A DNA stretch of 64,000 nt, from assembly GCF_014217835.1 (NCBI RefSeq), contig NZ_CP055263.1, positions 3,599,501 to 3,663,500 on the forward strand, in the 5' to 3' direction. The DNA is from Metabacillus sp. KUDC1714 (GTDB taxonomy: Bacteria > Bacillota > Bacilli > Bacillales > Bacillaceae). Positions 18,726 through 27,228 of this stretch are shown here, in pieces. The notes beneath the pieces were generated by a model. That model was not told the origin of the DNA, made no database searches, and saw only the letters and a program-made list of their open reading frames with translations. The first letter of the stretch is position 1; each line of letters opens with the position of its first letter. The position numbers and the translations under genes were made by a program.

Positions 18726-19172
18726 TTAATGATCAATAGTATTTAAATGGTTTGCTGTTTTTTCATTACTTTGTCTCTCAGCATAGCTATTAATTAGCTT
18801 ATACAAAGACCGCACTACAATAAAAGTAAAGAAAATGGAGCATAAACTATGTACCCAACTCCAATTCCTTTTGTAATTAATGAGTTTTGTGTTTTTCTCG
18901 AGAATATTTTCAAATAAAGCCATTGGAACACTAAAGGCTATGCATGTAAATAGTGTGCCCACAATCTTTGACTGTTTAGTTAGTTGATTAAAGTAAATGC
19001 ATGTTATTGGAAAGATAAGATAACTAAAAATAACACTTATATCAAATGATTTAAATAATTTCACAGGGTATCTAATATACCCGTTTCTTACTGCAAGATT
19101 ATCTAAAAACGTAGCAATATAACTTTTAATAAGAAAAATCATAATCCAATCTTTCATTGGTGGTTTTCTCAT
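18726..19172 (-). CDS. CBO0543-family membrane protein (start uncertain)
   Basis: 148 residues from ATG 19172, with about four membrane helices. RKPPMKDWIMIFLIKSYIATFLD, the YPVKLFKSFDISVIFSYLIFP segment and WSWVHSLCS are typical of CBO0543 proteins of bacilli, whose function is unknown. The family-like sequence continues upstream of this ATG in the same frame (LLTFSGILSFFNL) as far as CTG 19226, which directly follows the stop of the upstream gene and stands where relatives have their start. Neither start has a good ribosome site. The gene may depend on coupling or may be decaying. Confidence 0.65.
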   Translation of the reverse strand: MRKPPMKDWIMIFLIKSYIATFLDNLAVRNGYIRYPVKLFKSFDISVIFSYLIFPITCIYFNQLTKQSKIVGTLFTCIAFSVPMALFENILEKNTKLINYKRNWSWVHSLCSIFFTFIVVRSLYKLINSYAERQSNEKTANHLNTIDH

Positions 19173-19226
19173 TAAATTAAAAAAACTTAAAATTCCACTA
19201 AAAGTTAAAAGTTTAAGTATGTTCAG

Positions 19227-19864
19227 TTAGAATTTATTTTTCATTGTTAATTTTCTCCCTATTGAAAATATGCGAGACAAGAATATAGTAAGCGAAAAAC
19301 AAATCAATTGGTGATAATTAATAAGATCATTTTTTTTAGAGGTGTAACTTTTGAAAATTTTAAGGTGTATGATGTGAAGCGAAAATAAAATAGGATAAGT
19401 AATAGCAGAATGCCAGTATTCCCAACCATTGTGATAAAAATATCCTGACTTTATCGAGAGAAACTCGAAAATAAGACAAAAAATAGTCCAACAAAAGATA
19501 TACAAAAATTGATAAAGTATTGATTTTTTAGATGGATAGAAGTTCATGAATAATACGCCTGAACAAGGAAAAAGCACTAAAATAGGTAAAAAACCTTCAA
19601 ACTGGACACCGGTAGTAAAATAGCCATAGAGATTATATTTAAGATCAAAGGTTATATCAGTAAAAAACCCCAAACCGATTGAAAATAAGGCAATCGCATA
19701 TAACTCAGATTTTTACCAATATGAAAACTAGTACAGAGATAATTAAGAAAACCATAAGCAATTAATTCCCTTTCCAGTAAGACGATAGATATAGTGTTTC
19801 CAAAATGTAACTGGATAATCGATAACGTGTAAAAACGAAAAAGGGTTTGGAATTTTACAGTATG
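19227..19864 (-). pseudogene. Frameshifted CBO0543-family gene
   Basis: Reading left, one frame gives LSIIQLHFGNTISIVLLERE, then LIAYGFLNYL and HIGKNLS. At about 19705 the family sequence moves to another frame, which gives LYAIALFSIGLGFFTDITFD, then LKYNLYGYF and GYFYHNGWEYWHSAITYP to the stop at 19227. Both pieces together look like a complete CBO0543 protein. In addition no ATG, GTG or TTG precedes the first piece before a TAG at 19865. Two lesions argue for a pseudogene rather than a sequencing error. A 148-codon frame from TTG 19673 remains open. Confidence 0.7.
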
Positions 19865-19946
19865 CTACTTATTTATGCATGGGAAAATCGATTAAACCTG
19901 ACTTAATAATTAGTATCAATAATAAAGAGTCAACTTTAATGTAAAA

Positions 19947-19974
19947 GCAAACTTTTTATTTGCTAAACTCGTCT
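19947..19974 (+). promoter_or_regulatory. Candidate ECF-type promoter (autoregulation)
   Basis: GCAAAC (19947-19952), a 17-bp spacer and CGTCTA (19970-19975) resemble the AAC / CGTC boxes used by extracytoplasmic-function sigma factors of bacilli. It sits 25-50 bp before the sigma gene at 19999, as expected if the factor drives its own operon. Confidence 0.5.
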
Positions 19975-19998
19975 AAGAACTAAGAGAGGGGAGAAATT

Positions 19999-20532
19999 GT
20001 GGAAGACGTAATAGTAGAATTGATTGAAACGGAAGATAAAGAAATGATGATCAATGAGATTATGAACAAATATGGGCAAGAAATATTGCAGCTTGTTTAT
20101 TCTTATGTAAACAATAAAGCCTTGGCTGAGGATTTAACACAGGACATATTTGTTAAGTGTTATAAAGCTCTTCATACATACAATAAAAAATCAACGATAA
20201 AAACATGGTTGTGGCGAATCGCAATTAATCATTGTAAGGATTATTTGAAAAGTTGGTATAACAGAAATGTTTACATAGGTGAAAATGACTGGTTGAATAG
20301 GTCGACTCAAAATACTACTGTTGAGCAGACAATTATTCAGAGGGAGGAAGATTCTCAATTAGCACAAACTGTGATGAACTTGCCAATTAAATATCGTGAG
20401 GTCATCTATCTTTTTTATTATGAAGAATTATCGATAAAAGAAGTCGCAGAGGTAACACAGGTGAAATTAAACACTGTAAAGACTCGGCTTAAACGTGCTA
20501 AAGAACTTCTGAAAATACAATTGGAGGGCTAA
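19999..20532 (+). CDS. ECF-type RNA polymerase sigma factor
   Basis: 177 residues from GTG 19999, preceded by AGAGAGGGGAGAAATT. Sigma region 2 is clear (YVNNKALAEDLTQDIFVKCY, KTWLWRIAINHCKDYL) and region 4 has the helix-turn-helix LSIKEVAEVTQVKLNTVKTR. Region 3 is absent, as in group IV factors. Five bases separate it from a PadR gene with an unusual N-terminal extension, which in turn overlaps a SEDS gene. There is no classical membrane anti-sigma factor next to it, so one of the two partners may serve that purpose. Confidence 0.9.
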   Translation: MEDVIVELIETEDKEMMINEIMNKYGQEILQLVYSYVNNKALAEDLTQDIFVKCYKALHTYNKKSTIKTWLWRIAINHCKDYLKSWYNRNVYIGENDWLNRSTQNTTVEQTIIQREEDSQLAQTVMNLPIKYREVIYLFYYEELSIKEVAEVTQVKLNTVKTRLKRAKELLKIQLEG

Positions 20533-20537
20533 GCAAT

Positions 20538-20954
20538 ATGGAAGATCGTATAAAAGGACTTCGTATAGCGATGAAAAAACATACATTTAACCAGTTGGAA
20601 TTTACTGAACAGCTTCAAAAGAATATCAAGGAAAAAATAAACAAACAAGAAACGAAGGAAGAAGAAGTTGTTTTTGCGATTATGAATCTACTTTCCCAAG
20701 AAAAATCAGGCTACGAACTAGCTAATTCAATACGTAGCAGGGGGATTCGGAATTTTGAGGATAATGATGGTTTTTTATATTCGTTGCTACATCGATTAGA
20801 GAATGTTGGTTACTTACAATCGAGATGGGATGAGACAGAGATCAAATATTATTTATTAACTGAAAAGGGAAGAAAAATTTTGCGAAAGCTGGAAAAGAAA
20901 CAAGCAAGGAAACGATTTGTATTAAATGAATTGTATGAGGGGGGATGGAATTGA
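20538..20954 (+). CDS. PadR-type regulator with anti-sigma-like N-terminal segment
   Basis: 138 residues from ATG 20538. Residues about 45-130 form a PadR winged helix (AIMNLLSQEKSGYELANSIR, YSLLHRLENVGYLQSRW, YYLLTEKGRK). The preceding 40 residues (MEDRIKGLRIAMKKHTFNQL and EFTEQLQKNIKEKI) are not part of PadR. They look like the short helical N-terminus of bacillus ECF anti-sigma proteins of the RsiX type; this is my reading, not a database result. It sits between the sigma factor and a HAAS-SEDS protein. PadR genes are typically paired with HAAS-domain membrane proteins, as here. Confidence 0.82.
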   Translation: MEDRIKGLRIAMKKHTFNQLEFTEQLQKNIKEKINKQETKEEEVVFAIMNLLSQEKSGYELANSIRSRGIRNFEDNDGFLYSLLHRLENVGYLQSRWDETEIKYYLLTEKGRKILRKLEKKQARKRFVLNELYEGGWN

Positions 20955-22225
20955 ATGATGTAAGAGGAACCTTTTTAAAACAAGTAACAGATCAAATCAA
21001 AGCGAAGGAAGCGAAGAAAGCTGTATCAGTAGAATTGAATCATCACATTAAAGAAGTAAAAAACACGTGGATTAAGAAGGGATTACCTGAACTTGACGCA
21101 GAGAAAAAAGCTGTTGAACAAATGGGTAGTCCAATAAAGCTTGGACAACAACTTAATAAACTTCATCAACCAAGGGTTGATTGGATGATGGTTAGTTTAC
21201 TGATAACAGTTCTTTGTGTGGGGTTTTTACCATTAGTCCCCCTTGGCTACGTGGATGAAAAACATTTCTTACTATCTAAAATGATTTTTGTCGTTCTAGG
21301 TGGAGTAACAGCTCTAGGACTAATGTTGATTGATTATCGGAAATTAATGAAACACGGGTGGCTTTTTTATTACATTGGAATGATCATCTTGTTTGGAATC
21401 TGTTTTTTTCCGAATTCTATGGTAGGTGGAATACTAGCCATAAGAGTAAGTCCGTTAACAATTGAAAGCATGTTGGCTGTACCGATATTTTGGCTGGCAT
21501 GGGCTTCCTTTTTCCATTGTAATAAATTAAAAATCTGGCAGTTTGCCGCTTTGTTTTCAATGTCATTTATTCTCTTTTTTGAAGCAGGAAGTATCACGAC
21601 CACTGCTATATACTCAAGTATGGTCTATGTCATGCTATGTTGGAGTATAGGAAGTAGAAAAAATGTGCTGAAGATTACATTCATATCTATTTGTATAGCA
21701 ATCATTGCTGGATTCATATTTTGGTTTTCACTAAATACAGATCAGCTGGAACGATTGCTAGGGTTTTTGAATCCTGAGGATCATTCAAGTACTGCAGGAT
21801 ACACTTACTTACATATTAAGGAGTTGATCTCAATCGCTGGGTGGTTTGGAAATACCGGTAATAATGAGTTTATCCCAGGGGCACATACAGACCTCGTTTT
21901 CGTAAGTTTAACCTATTATTTCGGTTGGCTGTTTGCATTTGGACTTATTATTATGTTGTCGTTCATTTTTGCTAGAATGTTTTTTATTATAAAAAAGGTC
22001 CACGATCACTTTGGCAATCTTCTTATTATTGGAGGGATGACTCTATTTGTTGTACAAGTTTCATATAATATAGGAATGACCCTAGGTTTATTCCCGATCA
22101 TAGCTGTATCATTACCCTTTATTAGCTACGGATTTATGCCAGTCATGTTAAACTCAATTATTATTGGAGTTATTTTAAGTGTTTATAGGAGGAAAGATTT
22201 TTCATCGGTAAATAGTCTTATATAA
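20951..22225 (+). CDS. FtsW/RodA/SpoVE (SEDS) protein with N-terminal HAAS domain
   Basis: 424 residues. TTG 20951 is chosen because it follows AGGGGGG by six bases and overlaps the PadR stop; ATG 20945 touches the ribosome site. Residues 1-75 form a HAAS / permease-prefix domain (VELNHHIKEVKNTWIKKG, AVEQMGSPIKLGQQL). About ten membrane helices follow. SEDS motifs are FIPGAHTDLVFVSLTYYFG and GMTLGLFPIIAVSLPFISYG. SEDS proteins are peptidoglycan glycosyltransferases; the conserved HTD Asp is present, but the EELG that usually follows is changed. No partner class B PBP is adjacent. A cell-envelope role under ECF control is likely. Confidence 0.85.
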   Translation: MNDVRGTFLKQVTDQIKAKEAKKAVSVELNHHIKEVKNTWIKKGLPELDAEKKAVEQMGSPIKLGQQLNKLHQPRVDWMMVSLLITVLCVGFLPLVPLGYVDEKHFLLSKMIFVVLGGVTALGLMLIDYRKLMKHGWLFYYIGMIILFGICFFPNSMVGGILAIRVSPLTIESMLAVPIFWLAWASFFHCNKLKIWQFAALFSMSFILFFEAGSITTTAIYSSMVYVMLCWSIGSRKNVLKITFISICIAIIAGFIFWFSLNTDQLERLLGFLNPEDHSSTAGYTYLHIKELISIAGWFGNTGNNEFIPGAHTDLVFVSLTYYFGWLFAFGLIIMLSFIFARMFFIIKKVHDHFGNLLIIGGMTLFVVQVSYNIGMTLGLFPIIAVSLPFISYGFMPVMLNSIIIGVILSVYRRKDFSSVNSLI

Positions 22226-22252
22226 CCCGAGTAAGTCGTTTAGTATATCAGT

Positions 22253-22302
22253 AAAAGCAGGCAGGAGTATTTCTCAAAATACATAACCTGCTTGCTTTTT
22301 TA
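22253..22302 (+). terminator. Intrinsic terminator of the sigma-PadR-SEDS operon
   Basis: AAAAGCAGGCAGG and CCTGCTTGCTTTT pair with one wobble over a 21-base loop, followed by T residues. Confidence 0.8.
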
Positions 22303-22316
22303 TGGTAAGTTAATAG

Positions 22317-22871
22317 TTATGATAACGAAAACTTATTCATCACATTTTTGGCAAATGATGATTTTGATAATATATTAATAAGCAAATACCCTAACACACT
22401 CCCAAGCGTATTAGCAATCAAGTCGTTTATATCCGTACTCCTGGCACTTCCTAATGAAACCCTGATCAATAATTGGATGACTTCTATTGAAAAACTGAGT
22501 GAAAACCCAAGTTTAGCAACACTTTTTACGCTGTCAAACCTCTTGTTTATAAATGGCAAGTACATTCCGAATGGTATCAACATCATGATATTTAATAGAA
22601 ATGTTTTTAAGTCAATTGTTAAGATAGGTATGATATTCGTCGAGCTATACCATGGTGCTTGATTAGCATACTTTCCAAAATTTACATCTATTGGTAGGAA
22701 CACAAAGTATATGACACCTAATATGTAAATGACAAACGATGTTAATAACGTATATTGAAAAATACTATATGATTGCTTTCTAGACTTTGCGAAATAAATC
22801 ATGAATAGTACAAAGATAAAGAATAATGGTACAAGAATAAACCATGAATTAATTGTGAACATGATAGACAT
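22317..22871 (-). CDS. VanZ-family membrane protein
   Basis: 184 residues with five membrane helices, from ATG 22871 behind AGGAGGTTTTAACGAT. The VanZ pattern is present: a first helix pair, NIIPILTIDLKTFLLNIMMLIPFGMYLPF and the acidic SFSIEVIQLLIR...STDINDLIANTLGSVLGY. VanZ-type proteins confer low-level teicoplanin resistance in enterococci; in bacilli most members have no defined role. It is a single gene, convergent with the SEDS operon. Confidence 0.88.
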   Translation of the reverse strand: MSIMFTINSWFILVPLFFIFVLFMIYFAKSRKQSYSIFQYTLLTSFVIYILGVIYFVFLPIDVNFGKYANQAPWYSSTNIIPILTIDLKTFLLNIMMLIPFGMYLPFINKRFDSVKSVAKLGFSLSFSIEVIQLLIRVSLGSARSTDINDLIANTLGSVLGYLLINILSKSSFAKNVMNKFSLS

Positions 22872-23060
22872 ATCGTTAAAACCTCCTAGTTTGTTTTTTT
22901 ATCTCAAATATGGATATGTCTTTTAGTATAGCGATGAAATCTTAAGATTTATTAAAGGAAAAGTGAATGTTTTCTTATGATCGTAACCTAAGTAAACAAT
23001 CCTAAAAAAATGCCATACAACCCTTTATTTTTCATATATATAAATGAAGGGGGTTGTTCG

Positions 23061-24218
23061 GTGAAGTCAAGAGGGCGTTTCTGGATAAAGGCTGCGTATG
23101 TACCGATTCTATTGATTATTTTTGTGTTTTGTTTGATTGGACTAATTATTACGATGAATGTAACGATTGATTCCAAAAATATTCAGAGAACAATTGGTGA
23201 ACTAAATACAGAAGACTTGTTTGTTCATTTTCTTCAAGCAGAAAATCATTACTTTTATCTCGACCAAGAGGATCCCTTATTTACGACATCTTCTCTATCT
23301 TCTTTAGCGATCCAGTTAGCAACTAGTATTAAACCTACTGATGCAAGAACATTTCTTGGCAATGAATTACCTGGATTAAGGCTATATGATACAGAAATAG
23401 CTGTTGCTGGTGAAGGAACGAATTTGAGCAACATTCCTTATGAATCTCCACCACCTACAGAGGTCTTACTTAATGAAAGAAAAGTTGCAGAAGAAAAATT
23501 GCAGGAGAGACAAACGTCTGAAGAGGATAAAAAGCCTGCAACAAATCCTGATAAAAAAACGGTCTTTATTTATCAAAGCCATAGCTGGGAATCATTTCTT
23601 CCATTATTAGAAGGTGCAGAAAATCCAAACGATGCAATAAGCTCAGATGAGAGGGTAAACGTCATAGGTCTAGGCAATCGTTTAGCTCAAAATTTAATGG
23701 AAAGAGGAATTGGGGTAGAACATGATAAAACAAATATGACACAAGAACTACATAAAAAGGGGTGGAAATCAACGCAGGCATACACGGTATCAGGTACGAT
23801 TGTTGATGAAGCTGTAGTAGCTAAAAATAATGATCTTGATTATTTTATTGATATCCATCGCGATTCTGCACGAAAGAATATTACAACGAAAACAATCAAT
23901 GGAAAGAGCTATGCGAGGGTTTACTTCGTAGTTGGAAGAGAACATGAAAATTATTTGGAAAACCTTGATTTTGCCAAAAAACTTCATGCTGAACTAGAGA
24001 AAAAGTACCCTGGTATAAGTAGAGGAGTTTTTCTAAAATCAAAAAGCGAAGGAAATGGGGTTTATAACCAGGATGTTTCCACAAAAGCGATGTTATTGGA
24101 AATAGGTGGAGTTGATAATAATCTGGATGAGCTTGAAAGAACAGTCGATGTCTTTTCAGATGTGCTTGCTGATTATTATTTTGAAGGGAATGAAGCAAAA
24201 GAGGTGAATGGCAATTGA
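23061..24218 (+). CDS. spoIIP: Stage II sporulation protein P (SpoIIP) homologue
   Basis: 385 residues from GTG 23061, nine bases after GAAGGGGG; a longer frame from 23010 has no ribosome site. One N-terminal membrane helix (about 10-32) is followed by a linker and the amidase domain with QSHSWESF, DIHRDS and the late Glu in MLLEIGGVDNN. SpoIIP cleaves the amide bond and glycan of septal peptidoglycan during engulfment with SpoIID and SpoIIM. The usual neighbour gpr is not adjacent, so this may be a second copy. The gene has its own terminator. Confidence 0.88.
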   Translation: MKSRGRFWIKAAYVPILLIIFVFCLIGLIITMNVTIDSKNIQRTIGELNTEDLFVHFLQAENHYFYLDQEDPLFTTSSLSSLAIQLATSIKPTDARTFLGNELPGLRLYDTEIAVAGEGTNLSNIPYESPPPTEVLLNERKVAEEKLQERQTSEEDKKPATNPDKKTVFIYQSHSWESFLPLLEGAENPNDAISSDERVNVIGLGNRLAQNLMERGIGVEHDKTNMTQELHKKGWKSTQAYTVSGTIVDEAVVAKNNDLDYFIDIHRDSARKNITTKTINGKSYARVYFVVGREHENYLENLDFAKKLHAELEKKYPGISRGVFLKSKSEGNGVYNQDVSTKAMLLEIGGVDNNLDELERTVDVFSDVLADYYFEGNEAKEVNGN

Positions 24219-24281
24219 TAACCATTTGCCATCCTTGCTTATATCATAACTTTTATTAGAAGTTTGTTAGGATGAATTTTT

Positions 24282-24322
24282 AAAAAGCCGAACTTCAGCA
24301 TATGAAAAGTTCGGCTTTTAAA
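24282..24322 (+). terminator. Intrinsic terminator after spoIIP
   Basis: AAAAGCCGAACTT and AAGTTCGGCTTTT form a perfect 13-bp stem with an 11-base loop. A- and T-runs flank it, so it may also stop the convergent permease gene. Confidence 0.88.
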
Positions 24323-24345
24323 TGTTCTATAGCTATTTTTGCCTA

Positions 24346-25731
24346 CTAATAATACCGAATCTTACTTTTCGTTTTTTTCCAACCCTTTTTCATTTTCAAG
24401 CACACTAAACCAATAATTGCTATAAAAAGTAAACTTACAAAGAACCCAGGGCGAATTGCTTTTTCTAGTAAAGTTCCGCTAATAGCAGCCAAAATTAATG
24501 CTAGCCCAAAAAAGGCAAAGATTTTATTCCATATTTTAAATTCGAGGATTCGAAATGAAGAAATAATGATAAAAAACCAGTTGTATAATAGCAAAATCCC
24601 GGCTGCAGTTGTGATATACTCATATATTTTTCCAGGCAGCAGTAAAGCGGTAATGATAGATGCAAGTAAACCTACTGTTGCCAATCCTAATGATGGCAGA
24701 GGCAGGCTCTTGAACTTATCTAGCTTTTTGGCAAATATTGCAGGTGCATCACCGCCATTTGCTAATGTGACAAGTAAATTAGTCACGCCATACAAGGAAG
24801 CTGTCATCGTTGAAAATCCAGCGATGATGATTGCCCCATTAAACACATGAGGAAAAAACGATATATTGTAATTTGCCAAAGCTGTCACAAATGGGCTTTC
24901 TTTCTCATGAAAGGCTTCGAGTGATACAAGCGTTACAGCAAGTGCTAATGATAAGACATACACAAAGGTTAAGCAAATTAGCATCACTGTACCTGCCTTT
25001 GGAGCATCCTCTTTCTTTTTAAGCTGCATTGCCATAATCCCAATAACCTCAATTCCACCATAAGCATAAAATGCGTAGATGAGAGAAGCCCAAAATCCTT
25101 TAAATCCACCTGCGAACAATTCACCTGCAGAATTAGGGAGTCCAGTAGGCTTAGCATTGTCTGCATTTATCCATCCGAAAAGTGCAGCAAGAGCAAGAAT
25201 AATAAACATAATGATTGCTGCAAATTTTATTATTGCTAGGAGATCTTCGATTTTGTCAAACCCCTTGGTCCCAGTTAATACTACAAGAATGGAAAGAATC
25301 GCATAACCCGCTGCAAAAATCCACAAAGGAACATTAGGAAACCAAAATCGTGAAAGAATAGAAAGGGCTGTCAATTGACTCCCCATAATAAGAATATTCG
25401 AACACCAATAATTCCAGCCACAACTAAACTCTGCCCATTTTCCATATGCCTTACCGGCATAATAACAAAACGAACCTTCCTGAGGGTCTTCAGCAGTCAT
25501 TTTTGCCAAAACATTAAATACGATATATGTTCCGATTGCTGCTAAAAGAAATGAAAAAACGATAGAGGGACCTGTAATACCGACTCCGATACTAGAACCT
25601 AGAAAATAGCCAGTACCTATGGTACAGCCGATACCGACTAATGATAATTGCCACCACTTTAAATTTCCCTCATTTTGGCCTTTATTTGATTTTTGACTAG
25701 AGCCACCTGGACTACAACTTGCGTTACTCAT
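24346..25731 (-). CDS. APC-family amino acid permease
   Basis: 461 residues and twelve helices. The first segment GIGCTIGTGYFLGSSIGVGITGPS (helix 1 with the broken GTG motif) and QEGSFCYYAGKAYGKWAEF identify the amino acid/polyamine/organocation superfamily, GABA-permease (AAT) branch. The first 20 residues are Ser/Gly/Gln-rich and probably disordered. The substrate is not predictable; relatives in bacilli carry neutral or aromatic amino acids. ATG 25731 has a usable GAGG ribosome site. It is monocistronic. Confidence 0.9.
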   Translation of the reverse strand: MSNASCSPGGSSQKSNKGQNEGNLKWWQLSLVGIGCTIGTGYFLGSSIGVGITGPSIVFSFLLAAIGTYIVFNVLAKMTAEDPQEGSFCYYAGKAYGKWAEFSCGWNYWCSNILIMGSQLTALSILSRFWFPNVPLWIFAAGYAILSILVVLTGTKGFDKIEDLLAIIKFAAIIMFIILALAALFGWINADNAKPTGLPNSAGELFAGGFKGFWASLIYAFYAYGGIEVIGIMAMQLKKKEDAPKAGTVMLICLTFVYVLSLALAVTLVSLEAFHEKESPFVTALANYNISFFPHVFNGAIIIAGFSTMTASLYGVTNLLVTLANGGDAPAIFAKKLDKFKSLPLPSLGLATVGLLASIITALLLPGKIYEYITTAAGILLLYNWFFIIISSFRILEFKIWNKIFAFFGLALILAAISGTLLEKAIRPGFFVSLLFIAIIGLVCLKMKKGWKKTKSKIRYY

Positions 25732-25906
25732 ATAATACCTCCTCGTATTCCCTAAGTATTATTGTTAGAAGGAAGCGGCCTATTTATGTATAGAATACAA
25801 CCAGATGGCTAGTTGAATTTCGTAGTAATTTTACATAGTGGGAACTATTCTTGTCCTTAAAAATTACCCATGATCAAAATGTACCTGATTAATATGTGTT
25901 ACATAT

Positions 25907-25938
25907 AAAAAAACCCTCGAACTATATTCAAGGGAATT
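25907..25938 (-). terminator. Intrinsic terminator after gvpU
   Basis: On the minus strand CCCTTGAA and TTCGAGGG form a stem with a 5-base loop followed by seven T. Confidence 0.75.
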
Positions 25939-25950
25939 TTTCATATCAAA

Positions 25951-26379
25951 TTAAACAAGTGAGTCAAAGGAAAAACCATCTATAGAGGAAATTCTTCCTC
26001 TCCACCATGTGCCGCTAGATGGAATTGGTTGACTGCTTGTACTAAGATATTTAGCATCTTTTAAATGAATAAATGTTAGTGTGTTTTCATCTGATTCTTG
26101 ATCTGCTTCATCTTGTTTTTGTTTTGCATAGGCATCTTTTAAATCTCCGAATTTTTTTGAGATGATTTTTGACATCGTTGTATCAGTTAGTTTCTTAGAG
26201 GATTCTGTTATTCCTTCATAATAGGCGTTTGCTCCAATTAGAGTGCCAGACACAATTGTGCCCCTTACGCTTAGTGTAACTTCTACTTCAATACCGTCTT
26301 CTTCAACTAAATTTAAAAACATAAGAACAATGGCATCGTCTGTACCAGCTTGTTCTTTCTCTTTCTCTTTATTTGCCAT
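25951..26379 (-). CDS. gvpU: Gas-vesicle accessory protein GvpU homologue (orphan)
   Basis: 142 residues from the ATG with first base 26379, just after GAGGTGAGATAT; an upstream ATG at 26469 has no ribosome site. The sequence follows GvpU of Bacillus megaterium: EVEVTLSVRGTIVSGTLIGA, a variable acidic middle, then LTFIHLKDAKY and GTWWRGRISSIDGFSF. GvpU is a non-structural protein of gas-vesicle clusters in that species. No gvpA or other gas-vesicle gene occurs in this window, so the function here is open. Confidence 0.8.
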   Translation of the reverse strand: MANKEKEKEQAGTDDAIVLMFLNLVEEDGIEVEVTLSVRGTIVSGTLIGANAYYEGITESSKKLTDTTMSKIISKKFGDLKDAYAKQKQDEADQESDENTLTFIHLKDAKYLSTSSQPIPSSGTWWRGRISSIDGFSFDSLV

Positions 26380-26536
26380 ATATCTCACCTCTTCATTACT
26401 ATGTATGTTTATCTTGTCCTTAATTTTTAAGTTAAACCAAAAATAAATAGCAGACTTTGACTTGTCCAATTGGGATTAAAAGTCATAGGAAATCACTCAG
26501 TTCATATAATGTACAAGTTATTAATTATGGAAGTGA

Positions 26537-27178
26537 GTGGTTTTGTTGAGTATTGGTATTCTAATTAGTTATATATTTTTAGGGTTATCTTTAGCAGCAC
26601 CTATAGGACCTGTAAATTCTGCACGTTTAGATAAAGGGATAAAAAATGGATTTTGGCATGCATGGATTGTAGGCGCAGGATCGATGGTTGCTGATGCCTT
26701 GTTCATGCTTATGGTATATTTTGGTATGGTTCAGTTCTTAGGAATACCAATCGTTCAAATTTTTCTTTGGTTGTTTGGTGGCTTTATTTTAATCTATTCA
26801 GGTACTGAAAGTATTTTAGGTGTGAATAAAGTAAACCTAACATATACCAGGAAAAAAGACTCTTTATCAAAATGCTTTCTAACAGGATTTATCATGTCTG
26901 TTACAAGTCCATTATCCATTTTATTTTGGTTAGGGATATATGGATCAATATTAGCAAAAACAGCGCAAACAAACGGTACAAGCCAGCTGTTAATTTATAG
27001 TTGTATGATCTTTATAGGTTTAACATTATGGGATATTTTTGTTGCTGGCTTAACAACCGGCTTTCGTAAGTTTTTAAATGATGAGAGTTTAAAAGCAATT
27101 TCGATTATATCTGGGATATCATTACTTGGCTTTGGTCTGTACTTTGGATATCAAGGATTAAAAGCGTTATTTGGTTAG
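26537..27178 (+). CDS. LysE/RhtB-family exporter
   Basis: 213 residues with six helices. The N-terminal AAPIGPVNSARLDKGIKNGFWHAWIVGAGSMVADALFML is the LysE-family signature, and the central SVTSPLSILFWLGIYGS matches helix 4. Such proteins export amino acids or related small molecules. The start is unclear: GTG 26537 lacks spacing from the GGAAGTGAG, and TTG 26543 or 26546 would sit better. A strong hairpin terminator follows two bases after the stop. Confidence 0.85.
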   Translation: MVLLSIGILISYIFLGLSLAAPIGPVNSARLDKGIKNGFWHAWIVGAGSMVADALFMLMVYFGMVQFLGIPIVQIFLWLFGGFILIYSGTESILGVNKVNLTYTRKKDSLSKCFLTGFIMSVTSPLSILFWLGIYGSILAKTAQTNGTSQLLIYSCMIFIGLTLWDIFVAGLTTGFRKFLNDESLKAISIISGISLLGFGLYFGYQGLKALFG

Positions 27179-27180
27179 TA

Positions 27181-27228
27181 GAGGATGACTCAATTGGTCT
27201 GATCTTTTTGAGTCATCCTCATTTTTTA
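27181..27228 (+). terminator. Terminator hairpin belonging to the TGACTCAA/GGTCTGA repeat family
   Basis: GAGGATGACTCAA (27181-27193) and TTGAGTCATCCTC (27208-27220) pair perfectly over a loop that holds GGTCTGA, followed by six T. The same blocks build the outer ends of the palindrome at 16172. Confidence 0.85.
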
